Part shown: positions 5,848 to 12,916 of the stretch, piece by piece
Layout of the letters: each line of letters opens with the position of its first letter
Position numbering within the stretch: position 1 is the first letter of the stretch
NCBI GenBank assembly: GCA_031255875.1
Contig: JAIRRR010000046.1
Coordinates: 1 to 15,810 of the forward strand
Direction: 5' to 3'
Source: Treponema sp.
GTDB lineage: Bacteria > Spirochaetota > Spirochaetia > Treponematales > Breznakiellaceae
Length of the DNA stretch: 15,810 bases
The notes under the pieces: model-generated
Told to the model about the DNA's origin: nothing
Seen by the model: the letters and a program-made list of their open reading frames with translations, nothing else
Database searches by the model: none
Position numbers and translations under genes: made by a program

Positions 5848-6811
5848 AAAAAATTGTTTTGCTTTATTTGTTTTGGTTTTAGTTTTTTCCGGGGCCTGCG
5901 CCGGCGGCGGAAAGCCGGAGGCCCTTCCGGAAGCGCCTGCGGAGAATCCGCCGGAGGATCTTTACTGGAAAAGGGCCGCGGGGGCGCAGGGGGAACTGAT
6001 AACGGACCGGATGGGGAATTCCGTCCCCCTTGCCCGCTACCGCCGTATCGTGGTAATTTCCCCCGGGGCGGTGGAGACCCTGTACCTAATCGGCGCGGAA
6101 GATTCTATCCTGGCCATTCCCCAGGGCAGGGAGCCTATCTGGCCCGAGGAAAAGACGGCGCTTCTTCCCTCCATCGGCAATCAGGCCCGGCCCAATACGG
6201 AGCTGATCGTCTCCCTGGAGCCGGACCTTATCATCGGGAACACGATGAATGTTTCGCTGATAGAGGATTTCCAACGGAGGGGCTACGCGGCGATTATCCA
6301 CGGGGCCTACCGGATGGAGGATATTTTTAACAGCACTCTGCTTATGGGCAGGCTGACCGGGCGGGAGGAAGAAGCGGAGGCCCTGATCGCGGACAAGCGG
6401 GCAAAATTCGAAACGATCCGGAAGGAATTGGAGGGGCGCCCCCTGGGCCTTAAGGGGGCTTTTCTTTACGCCGCCAACCCCATCATGGCCTTTTCAGGGG
6501 CCACCCTGGCGGGGGACATACTCCGCATCCTGGGGGTGGAAAATATAGCCGCCGTTCCGGGCGCCGCCGAGCCAATCCTCTCGCCCGAGTATATCCTGGC
6601 GGAAGACCCGGATTTCCTCTTTGGCACTATATCCTTTAGAACGCCGGAAGACGTCCTCGCCTCGGATCCGGTGATCGCCCGGACCAGGGCCGGCCGGGAG
6701 ATGTTTATCCGCATTATACCTACCTCGCTGTTCCTGCGTTTTTCCCCCCGGATGGTAGAAAAACTGCTGGAACTCTACGAGGAGATGAGGGAGGTTTCAA
6801 AACGCCGATGA
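5840..6811 (+). CDS. btuF: Corrinoid-binding lipoprotein (periplasmic substrate-binding protein)
   Basis: The protein has 323 residues and overlaps the btuD end by eight bases. A lipoprotein signal ends in lipobox SGAC with Cys20, so it is anchored to a membrane facing the periplasm. The mature part has the TroA/BtuF-type layout: an N-lobe starting with ITDRMGNSVPL, then RRIVVISPGAVETLYLIGAEDSILAIP and the SLEPDLIIGN segment (typical 'pDLvi'); a long linking helix around residues 172-200; and a C-lobe with AFSGATLAGDILRILGVENIA and SPEYILAEDPDFLF. In the family this delivers substrate from the outer-membrane receptor to BtuC. Corrinoid specificity is inferred from the adjacent receptor and the B12 genes around it. 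Confidence 0.88.
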   Translation: MNRKNCFALFVLVLVFSGACAGGGKPEALPEAPAENPPEDLYWKRAAGAQGELITDRMGNSVPLARYRRIVVISPGAVETLYLIGAEDSILAIPQGREPIWPEEKTALLPSIGNQARPNTELIVSLEPDLIIGNTMNVSLIEDFQRRGYAAIIHGAYRMEDIFNSTLLMGRLTGREEEAEALIADKRAKFETIRKELEGRPLGLKGAFLYAANPIMAFSGATLAGDILRILGVENIAAVPGAAEPILSPEYILAEDPDFLFGTISFRTPEDVLASDPVIARTRAGREMFIRIIPTSLFLRFSPRMVEKLLELYEEMREVSKRR

Positions 6812-8802
6812 AGCAAAGAACGGCTTTCCCGAAAGCGTCGCCATTGGTTTTACTGTACGCTGCGGCTCTCGCGCTCCTTCCGGGGTACCCGCTCTCGCCC
6901 CAGGACGCGATGCCGGCCCCGCCGGAACAGGGCGCGGAAGGCGGGGAGGGTTACGCGATCTGGGAGGAGGGCGAGGGCATAACCGTAACCGGAACCAGGG
7001 TGGAAAAGCGCCTTAAGGACAGCCCGGTGGTTACGGAGATTATAACGGCGGAAGAGATAAAGCATTCCAACGCCGACACCCTGGCCGATATCCTGGGGGA
7101 TTACGGGCTTATGTACACCAGCAACGGCATGGGGGACTATATCCAGCTTCAAGGCATGGACAAGAACCGGGTCCTCTACCTGGTGAACGGCAGGCGCGTG
7201 ATCGGGAGGAATTCCCAGCGGCTCAAGGGGGAGACGCTTCCCCTGGCAAATATCGAGCGGATAGAGATTGTGCGCGGGCCGCAGTCGGCCCTTTACGGTT
7301 CCGACGGAATCGGCGGCGTAATCAACGTGATAACCAAAAAACCGGAAAATACCCTTAGCCTGGCAGCGTCGCTTACAAACCGTTTCCTGCTGGCCTATGA
7401 CGATCCCGGGACTCCGGAAAGCCCGGGGGCTTTCGATTCCTTTGACCCGGCGCGGGAGCAGAACCTGAGCGCCGTTGTCGGCTTCCCCCTGGGCGTTGCC
7501 CGGAATTCGCTGGATCTGCAGGCCGCGCGGGGCGCGTTTTACCTTGACGAGGATAAAAACGAATCAATACTCCCCGAATACTACCGGGGAAGGGCGGGGC
7601 TGGAAACGGTTTTCCCGCTGGGGGACAGCCTGGACCTTAGCTTAGGGGGATCGTTTATGTTCCTGCGCCGCGACGATCAAACCAGCGCCGCCGGGGACCT
7701 CAACCGCTTTGGCTATATCCGCGGGGACGGATTCCTGGAGGCGAATTTTCACCCGGACGGAAACTGGGACATAACTTTCAGGGCCTACGACAACTTCTAC
7801 CAGCGGGACAAGGACGTCTATTCCGCCGCCGGCAATGCCTGGGAAAAGGGCGGGAATTACGAAAATGAAAACCTGGCCGCCCTGGACGCGCTGGGGGTGT
7901 ACGCCGGGCTGCGGAACTGGATATTCAGCGCGGGGATCGAGGGGGCGTACAACACCACGGAAAAGTATGATTTTTCTGTTTCCCCTGCCGCCGTTGACCG
8001 GGAGGCGCTGTTCCTCCAGGCCGAGTATTTCAGGCAGGACGTTTTTTCAGTTCTGGGCGGGGTCCGGGTGGAACGGAATTCCCAGTTTGGTTTTGCCGGG
8101 GCGCCGAAACTTTCGGGGATGGTGCAGCTCCCCCGGGGTTTCAGGCTTTTGGCCGGGGCCGGCCTGGGGTACCGGGCGCCGAGTTTTAACGATCTCTATC
8201 TGGATTATTCAAGTACAACCCAGCACACCTCCGGCAACCCGGATCTGGAGCCGGAATATTCCGCAGGGGCCAGCGCTACGCTCGAATTCGCCGTCCCCGG
8301 CTATTTCGCGCAGCTTACGTTTTATTACAACGAGATATTCAACGAAATTGACGACTTCTACCTCGGCTCGGAGGGGCGGCAGCGGTTTTACGAAAAAAGG
8401 AACATCGCCCGTTCTATGCGCGCCGGGATCGACGCGGAGGGGAAGATACGTTTCCTGGGCTGGGGGTACGTTTCGCCGGGGTACAGCTGGCTTTACGCCT
8501 ACGATCGCGGGGAGGAAGCCCGGCTCTACCCCCAGCCGGAACACACCCTCAGGCTAAAACTTGGAATGGATTACCGGGAGCCCGGCATTAATACCTATTT
8601 GGCGCTGCGCTATTTTTCCGCGCAGATCAACCCCGCCCGGCCGGATAACAAAGACAGATTTATCCTGGACTTCTATTTTTCCGCCGGGCTGGGGAAACAT
8701 TTTACTGTTTTCGCCGGGGTGGACAATATTACCGGCACTGTCGATCCCCTGGGGCCCGCCACAGCCCAGGTTTTTTCCCTGGGCCTGCGGTACACTCTTT
8801 AG
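6808..8802 (+). CDS. btuB: TonB-dependent outer-membrane receptor, probably for corrinoids
   Basis: The protein has 664 residues and its ATGA start overlaps the btuF stop. A Sec signal (hydrophobic core ~12-28) leads to a TonB-box-like GITVTGTR (57-64). The plug domain (about 65-178) ends in the family signature RIEIVRGPQSALYGSDGIGG (151-170) and VINVITK. The remainder alternates polar and aromatic residues as a 22-strand barrel, with recognisable LLAGAGLGYRAPSFNDLYLD and GNPDLEPEYS segments. It ends in GLRYTL, with Leu rather than the usual terminal aromatic. It would bind substrate outside and import it with TonB energy. E. coli BtuB is of similar size; the btuCDF linkage supports a B12 receptor, though haem receptors look alike. 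No tonB/exbBD is in the window. Confidence 0.88.
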   Translation: MKQRTAFPKASPLVLLYAAALALLPGYPLSPQDAMPAPPEQGAEGGEGYAIWEEGEGITVTGTRVEKRLKDSPVVTEIITAEEIKHSNADTLADILGDYGLMYTSNGMGDYIQLQGMDKNRVLYLVNGRRVIGRNSQRLKGETLPLANIERIEIVRGPQSALYGSDGIGGVINVITKKPENTLSLAASLTNRFLLAYDDPGTPESPGAFDSFDPAREQNLSAVVGFPLGVARNSLDLQAARGAFYLDEDKNESILPEYYRGRAGLETVFPLGDSLDLSLGGSFMFLRRDDQTSAAGDLNRFGYIRGDGFLEANFHPDGNWDITFRAYDNFYQRDKDVYSAAGNAWEKGGNYENENLAALDALGVYAGLRNWIFSAGIEGAYNTTEKYDFSVSPAAVDREALFLQAEYFRQDVFSVLGGVRVERNSQFGFAGAPKLSGMVQLPRGFRLLAGAGLGYRAPSFNDLYLDYSSTTQHTSGNPDLEPEYSAGASATLEFAVPGYFAQLTFYYNEIFNEIDDFYLGSEGRQRFYEKRNIARSMRAGIDAEGKIRFLGWGYVSPGYSWLYAYDRGEEARLYPQPEHTLRLKLGMDYREPGINTYLALRYFSAQINPARPDNKDRFILDFYFSAGLGKHFTVFAGVDNITGTVDPLGPATAQVFSLGLRYTL

Positions 8803-8806
8803 GACT

Positions 8807-9682
8807 TTACCGGGCTTCTCTCGCGTGGCGGACAAAGATGTCCCGGATGCCGGGGTATTCGCCCAGGCCCTTCAGGACGGGTACGGCTTCGTAGCCCAGG
8901 CCCTCGAGGACGCTCTTCCAGGAATCGGGCTCGTCCCCGGCCATGTCGTTATTGGCGTGATCCCCGGCCACGATCATCAGGGGCAGCAGCACTACCCTGG
9001 CGATGCCCCCGGTTTCTTCTATTTCCGCGATAACGTCTTCCAGGGAGGGGCTTGCCTCCACCGTGCCGATATAGTACCGGGATATGCCCTTGTCCCTGAT
9101 CTTCTGATTCAGTTTCGCGTAGGTCGCGTTCGCCTCGTGCTCGGTGCCGTGGCCCATGAACACCACGGCGGTACGATCGTCGGCGTATTGCCCGGCTTCG
9201 CCGGTAATCGCGGTAATAACCCCGTCGTAATCCGCGTCGGTGATAAGCAGCGGCTCGCCGTATTTAACGCCGGCGAATTTTGATTCGAAGGGCTTGATCG
9301 CCTCGATGACGCTGTCGTATTCCTCGCCGCTCATTACGTGGGTCGGCTGCACCAGGACTTCCCTGACTCCGTCGGCGGCAAGGCGTTTCATGGCGTCTTC
9401 CACATTGTCGATTTTCAGCCCGTCTTCTTCCGCCAGTTTGTCAATAATGATCTGGCTGGTAAAAGCGCGGCGCTGTTCGTATTCCGGAAAAGCGGCGGCC
9501 AGGCTTCTTTCGATAGCCCCTATGGTTTTTTCCCGGGAATCGCCGAAGCTGGTGCCAAAACTGACTACCAGAAGCACGGGCTTTTTCGCGCTTCCTGCGG
9601 GCGGCGCGCTTTCGCAGGCGAGCATGGTGACAAGCAGTGTCGATAATAACGCTGCGCCGGAAGTTTGGAAAACATTTTTCAT
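8807..9682 (-). CDS. cbiK: Exported lipoprotein cobaltochelatase (CbiK family)
   Basis: The protein has 291 residues. The ATG at 9682 is chosen because GAGGAG lies six bases upstream and a lipoprotein signal follows (lipobox MLAC, Cys23); a longer frame would begin inside the terminator. Mature residues 34-291 are CbiK-like: PVLLVVSFGTSFGDSREKTI, VQPTHVMSGEEYD (111-123), FMGHGTEHEANATY with His178, TVEASPSLEDV with Glu209, and PLMIVAGDHANNDMAGDEPDSW with His242. The two His fit the metal-binding pair of the family. CbiK inserts Co2+ into sirohydrochlorin, the committed step of anaerobic B12 synthesis. Export is atypical, although periplasmic CbiK forms are known from Desulfovibrio. It converges on btuB with four bases between stops, and is governed by a riboswitch plus terminator. 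A role in metal, haem or corrinoid handling outside the cytoplasm is an alternative. Confidence 0.9.
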   Translation of the reverse strand: MKNVFQTSGAALLSTLLVTMLACESAPPAGSAKKPVLLVVSFGTSFGDSREKTIGAIERSLAAAFPEYEQRRAFTSQIIIDKLAEEDGLKIDNVEDAMKRLAADGVREVLVQPTHVMSGEEYDSVIEAIKPFESKFAGVKYGEPLLITDADYDGVITAITGEAGQYADDRTAVVFMGHGTEHEANATYAKLNQKIRDKGISRYYIGTVEASPSLEDVIAEIEETGGIARVVLLPLMIVAGDHANNDMAGDEPDSWKSVLEGLGYEAVPVLKGLGEYPGIRDIFVRHAREAR

Positions 9683-9700
9683 TATTTTCTCCTCATGAAC

Positions 9701-9738
9701 ATAAAATAAAAAAAGCCACGGCACGCGCCATGGCTTTT
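9701..9738 (-). terminator. Intrinsic terminator in the cbiK leader (riboswitch expression platform)
   Basis: On the minus strand a 12-bp stem (9738-9727 with 9722-9711, one G-U pair, four-base loop) ends in seven consecutive U followed by AUUUUA. It lies between the compact cobalamin riboswitch and the cbiK Shine-Dalgarno. It is therefore the likely off-switch: ligand-bound RNA would terminate here before the gene. Confidence 0.85.
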
Positions 9739-9757
9739 AATACACTGGATAAGGCCT

Positions 9758-9888
9758 CCGCCTCCAGGGTATCCTTGTACCGCGTCCCCCGGTGCGCGCG
9801 GAAGAGACGCGGTTATGGTATCCCGGCTGTTACGGTAACGCCCTTGCGAGGGAATTTCACCCTGCTTCCCCATTAAACTGTCCTGCGG
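9758..9888 (-). promoter_or_regulatory. Compact or variant cobalamin riboswitch upstream of cbiK
   Basis: The minus strand shows AGGGTGAAATTCCCT (near 9864-9850), then TTACCGTAACAGCCGGGATACC, which aligns with the CCGTAACTGTAACCGGGTATCC part of riboswitch 2. An ACCGCGTC/GACGCGGT stem follows, then a B12 box, CAAGGATACCCTGGAGG (9777-9761). A possible outer stem pairs CCGC-AGG (9888-9882) with CCT...GCGG. The CCACTG...GGGAAGG block of the class-I aptamers is missing, so this is a shorter architecture, reminiscent of the compact Cbl-II type. A terminator follows at once, and the gene controlled is a cobalamin-pathway chelatase. Confidence 0.7.
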
Positions 9889-9924
9889 GGCTGTCCCAAA
9901 ACCCTGCCGGTTTTTGGGACAGCC
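9889..9924 (-). repeat. Perfect 13-bp hairpin at the 5' end of the cbiK leader
   Basis: GGCTGTCCCAAAA (9889-9901) and TTTTGGGACAGCC (9912-9924) form an uninterrupted 13-bp stem with a ten-base loop. It begins within about ten bases of the predicted cbiK transcription start and ends exactly where the riboswitch begins. It could protect the RNA 5' end or isolate the aptamer fold. It could also be a copy of a genomic palindromic repeat. Confidence 0.8.
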
Positions 9925-9936
9925 TCTCGTTACAAT

Positions 9937-9948
9937 AACAATATTGTT
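9937..9948. promoter_or_regulatory. 12-bp palindrome overlapping the cbiK -10 box
   Basis: AACAATATTGTT is a perfect palindrome covering the cbiK -10 hexamer (9943-9938) and lying 50 bases upstream of the divergent cbi -35. The position suits a repressor operator. AT-rich palindromes arise by chance, so this is tentative. Confidence 0.35.
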
Positions 9949-9966
9949 GTTTTGTTTTATTGTCAA
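9938..9966 (-). promoter_or_regulatory. Promoter of cbiK
   Basis: TTGACA (9966-9961), 17 bases, TATTGT (9943-9938) on the minus strand. The predicted start near 9931 gives a leader of about 250 bases holding the hairpin, riboswitch and terminator. Confidence 0.75.
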
Positions 9967-9997
9967 GACGGGGATCGCGAATTTATATTTTTAAGTG

Positions 9998-10026
9998 TTG
10001 ACAGCCGCCAAAAGACATATTATATC
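9998..10026 (+). promoter_or_regulatory. Promoter of the cbi operon, predicting a leaderless mRNA
   Basis: TTGACA (9998-10003), exactly 17 bases, TATATC (10021-10026). Only eight bases (TTTACGGC) separate the -10 from the ATG at 10035, and no Shine-Dalgarno exists. Transcription should therefore start at or next to the start codon. It is back to back with the cbiK promoter, with 31 bases between the two -35 boxes. Confidence 0.72.
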
Positions 10027-10034
10027 TTTACGGC

Positions 10035-11636
10035 ATGGGGCTTTCCGTAATCGGCATAGGGCCGGGAAACGAAAAATATTTAACCATGGAAGCGCGGGAC
10101 GCGCTTGATTCCTGCGACGTGGTTATCGGGTACCCGCTTTACCTCGAGTTGATTAATCCATTAATCGAAGGAAAGGAACGGTACTCAACCCCCATGCGGA
10201 AAGAAATTGAACGCTGCAGGATCGCGCTGGGCAAAGCCGCAGAGGGCCGCAGGGTCGCCCTGGTGTGCAGCGGGGACGCGGGCGTATACGGCATGGCTTC
10301 CCTGGTATACGAGCTGGCCCCCGAATACCCGCCTCTCGATATACGCATTATCCCGGGCATAACCGCCGCCCTGTCGGGCGCGGCCCTGCTGGGTTCCCCC
10401 CTGGGCAGCGATTTCGCGGTGATCAGCCTGAGCGATCTGCTTACCCCGCCTGAAACGATAGAAGCGCGCCTTGCGGCTGCGGCCCGGGGGGACTTCGGTA
10501 TCTGCCTGTACAACCCGGCAAGCGCGAAACGGAGGGGCAGCCTGGCCAAAGCCTGCGATACTGTTTCGCGATTCCGCAAAGCCGACACGGTCTGCGGGGT
10601 TGTAAGGAACGCGGGGAGGGAAGGGGAAGAAGTGCTTTTTACGGACCTGGAAAACCTCCGGGGCTACGAAGCGGATATGTTCACCACTATTTTCATCGGG
10701 AATTCTAAAACTTCCCGCGTTAGCGGAAAAATGGTGAGCCCCCGGGGCTACCCGCTGCGGGCCGGGATGCGCCGGCCTCCGCCCTCCCGGGGCAGGGACG
10801 CGCCCGTGCTTTTTGTTTTCGCCGGGACGACCGAGGGCAGGCTGTTTATCGAGAAATTCAGCAAGGCCGCGGAGGCGCCCTTTGAAATGCATGTTTTTAC
10901 CGCCACCGGGTACGGGGAATCCCTTTTAAGGGAGGGCGCGGAAGACCGCCCCGCCCTGCCCGGGGGCGGGGAGGATATCCTGTTCCATGCGGGCAGGCTT
11001 GACGCGGAAGGGATCTTCGGCGAGATGCTCCGCTATAAGCCGTCCTGCGCGGTTGACTGTACCCATCCCCATGCCGTGGAAGTTACCAGGAATATCCGGG
11101 AAGCCTGCGGCAGATCCGGATGCGGGTATTTCAGGATCGGGCGGGAAACAGGAAAGGCGGGGGATAGCGGGACGGAGAACGGGGTAGAATACGCCTGCTC
11201 CATGGAAGATGCCGCAGGGCTGCTGCGTCCCCGCGAGGGCAGGGTGCTCCTTACCACGGGGACCAAGGGGATCGAGCCTTTCGCGGACGGGGAATTGCGG
11301 GGCCGGGTCTGCCTCCGGGTGCTGCCCATGGAGGAAAGCATCCGCAAGTGCCGCGCCCTGGGTTTTCCCGCGAAAAATATAATCTGCATGCAGGGGCCTT
11401 TCTCGGAGGAATTTAACCGGAGCCTGCTGCGGGAAACCGGCGCTTCGTGGCTGGTAACAAAAGATTCAGGGGATGAGGGCGGCTTCCAAAACAAGCTGGA
11501 GGCAGCCCGGAAAGAAGGGGCGGGGGTTATTCTGCTGCGCCGCCCGGACAGCGCGTCGCCGGAAGACCGGGGCGCCCGTATGGAGGAAGTATTGAGCGAA
11601 GTGTTGTCGTTTCTGCCGAAGGACCCCCCGGCGTGA
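10035..11636 (+). CDS. cbiHJ: Fused cobalt-precorrin-3 C17-methyltransferase / cobalt-precorrin-6A reductase (CbiH-CbiJ)
   Basis: The protein has 533 residues. Residues 1-242 are an SAM-dependent tetrapyrrole methylase of the CbiH/CobJ type: GIGPGN (7-12), VCSGDAGVYGMASLVYE (77-93), IIPGITAALSGAALLGSPLG, DFGICLYNPASAKR (153-166) and TDLENLRGYEADMFTTIFIG. This enzyme contracts the ring and methylates C17. After a Pro/Arg linker (243-256), residues 257-530 are CbiJ/CobK, the NADPH-dependent precorrin-6A reductase, with VLFVFAGTTEGR (258-269), AVDCTHPHAVEVTRNIR, LLTTGTKGIEPF and WLVTKDSGDEGGFQNKLEAA. The two steps are not consecutive in the pathway. The ATG at 10035 has no ribosome binding site and is probably read from a leaderless transcript. 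The following gene overlaps by four bases. Confidence 0.93.
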   Translation: MGLSVIGIGPGNEKYLTMEARDALDSCDVVIGYPLYLELINPLIEGKERYSTPMRKEIERCRIALGKAAEGRRVALVCSGDAGVYGMASLVYELAPEYPPLDIRIIPGITAALSGAALLGSPLGSDFAVISLSDLLTPPETIEARLAAAARGDFGICLYNPASAKRRGSLAKACDTVSRFRKADTVCGVVRNAGREGEEVLFTDLENLRGYEADMFTTIFIGNSKTSRVSGKMVSPRGYPLRAGMRRPPPSRGRDAPVLFVFAGTTEGRLFIEKFSKAAEAPFEMHVFTATGYGESLLREGAEDRPALPGGGEDILFHAGRLDAEGIFGEMLRYKPSCAVDCTHPHAVEVTRNIREACGRSGCGYFRIGRETGKAGDSGTENGVEYACSMEDAAGLLRPREGRVLLTTGTKGIEPFADGELRGRVCLRVLPMEESIRKCRALGFPAKNIICMQGPFSEEFNRSLLRETGASWLVTKDSGDEGGFQNKLEAARKEGAGVILLRRPDSASPEDRGARMEEVLSEVLSFLPKDPPA

Positions 11637-12916
11637 AAAATACGGCCCCGGGGGAAGCCGATGCCCGCGAAGGCTGCGGGACGGCGAAAAAAATTTACCT
11701 TATCGGCGCGGGCCCCGGCAACCCGGATCTTCTGACCGCCGAGGCCCGTAACGCTATCGCCGAAAGCCGCTGCATTGTAGGCGCGCCGAGGCTGCTCGAC
11801 GCCGCAGGGGAGCTTATTTCAGGCAAAGCGCAAGAGCCGCTCATCGCGGCGGAGGAGATTTTCCGTTTTGTCGCCGCTTCCGGTTTCCCGGTCCTGGGGC
11901 TGCTGTTTTCCGGAGACGCCGGTTTTTACAGCGGCGCACGGCCGCTCGCCCGGCTGCTCAGGGGCGCGGCTTATCCGTTTACGGTGATCAGCGGAATCAG
12001 CACCCTTTCGTATTTTGCCGGCCGGCTGGGGCGTCCCTGGGAAGATATACGGGTAGTCAGCCTGCACGGAAAGCGGCGGGAAATTACCGGGCCGGCGGCG
12101 CGTAACCGGGCCGTTTTTTTCCTGACGGACCGGGAGATGAATCCCGCCGCAATCTGCGCCGTACTGGAGCGGGACGGTTTCGGGGGCCTTCCGGTCAGCG
12201 TCGGGGAACGGCTTTCCTACAGCGACGAAAAGATAACGGCCGGCAGCGCCAGGGAACTCGCGGGAAGGGCCTTTGATCCCCTTTCGGTGGCGTTGGTGGA
12301 AAACCCGGACCCCATGCCTTCCCCGGCCGCCGGCCTTTCCGACCGCCAGTTTCTCCGCGCCGCTGTCCCCATGACAAAAGAAGCGGTGCGTATAATTTCC
12401 GTTTCAAAACTTGCCCCGGAGGACGGCGACATCGTCTGGGATATAGGCGCGGGTACCGGATCGGTTTCCTGCGAGATTGCCCTGCGTATTCCGGGCGGCA
12501 GGGTTTACGCTGTCGAAAAAGATGCGGCCGCGCTGGCCCTGCTGGAGGAAAACAAAAAAAGATTTCGCGTCTATAACATGGAGATCGTCCGCGGCTCCGC
12601 CCCGGAGGTGCTGCGGGATATGCCAAGACCGGACCGGGTTTTCATCGGCGGCTCGGGCGCTTCCCTCCGGGAGATTATCCGGGCGGCGCTTGAAAAAAAC
12701 CCCCGGGCGTCCCTGGTAATCAACGCGGTTACGCTGGAGACCCTGGGGCAAATGGCCCTGCTGCTGGAGGATGCCCGGTTTATCGGCGCGGAAATCGTGC
12801 AGCTTTCCGTCACCAAAGCGGAGAAGGCCGGTTCCCGGCATTTGATGCGCGCCTCAAACCCGGTTTATATTTTCAGCGGCAGAGGAGGAGGGCGGAACGA
12901 TGACGGCCCCCGCTGA
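11633..12916 (+). CDS. cbiET: Fused cobalt-precorrin-7 C5-methyltransferase / cobalt-precorrin-6B C15-methyltransferase, decarboxylating (CbiE-CbiT)
   Basis: The protein has 427 residues and starts at GTG 11633, overlapping the previous stop (GTGA); AAGGA lies nine bases upstream. Residues 20-225 are CbiE, a tetrapyrrole methylase, with LIGAGPGNPDLLT (23-35), FSGDAGFYSGARPLA and TVISGISTLSYFAGRLG. Residues 240-420 are CbiT, a class-I Rossmann methyltransferase, with PMTKEAVR (246-253), the SAM motif VWDIGAGTGSVSCE (268-281), VYAVEKD and PDRVFIGGSG. The fusion matches aerobic CobL in order. It methylates C5 and C15 and decarboxylates the C12 acetate chain. Such fusions are common, and all key motifs are present. 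The last residues overlap cbiA by 17 bases. Confidence 0.94.
   Translation: MKNTAPGEADAREGCGTAKKIYLIGAGPGNPDLLTAEARNAIAESRCIVGAPRLLDAAGELISGKAQEPLIAAEEIFRFVAASGFPVLGLLFSGDAGFYSGARPLARLLRGAAYPFTVISGISTLSYFAGRLGRPWEDIRVVSLHGKRREITGPAARNRAVFFLTDREMNPAAICAVLERDGFGGLPVSVGERLSYSDEKITAGSARELAGRAFDPLSVALVENPDPMPSPAAGLSDRQFLRAAVPMTKEAVRIISVSKLAPEDGDIVWDIGAGTGSVSCEIALRIPGGRVYAVEKDAAALALLEENKKRFRVYNMEIVRGSAPEVLRDMPRPDRVFIGGSGASLREIIRAALEKNPRASLVINAVTLETLGQMALLLEDARFIGAEIVQLSVTKAEKAGSRHLMRASNPVYIFSGRGGGRNDDGPR

Noticed and set aside
8803..8806. Bidirectional terminator between btuB and cbiK
   Set aside because: Only four bases separate the stops and no hairpin with U tracts is visible nearby.
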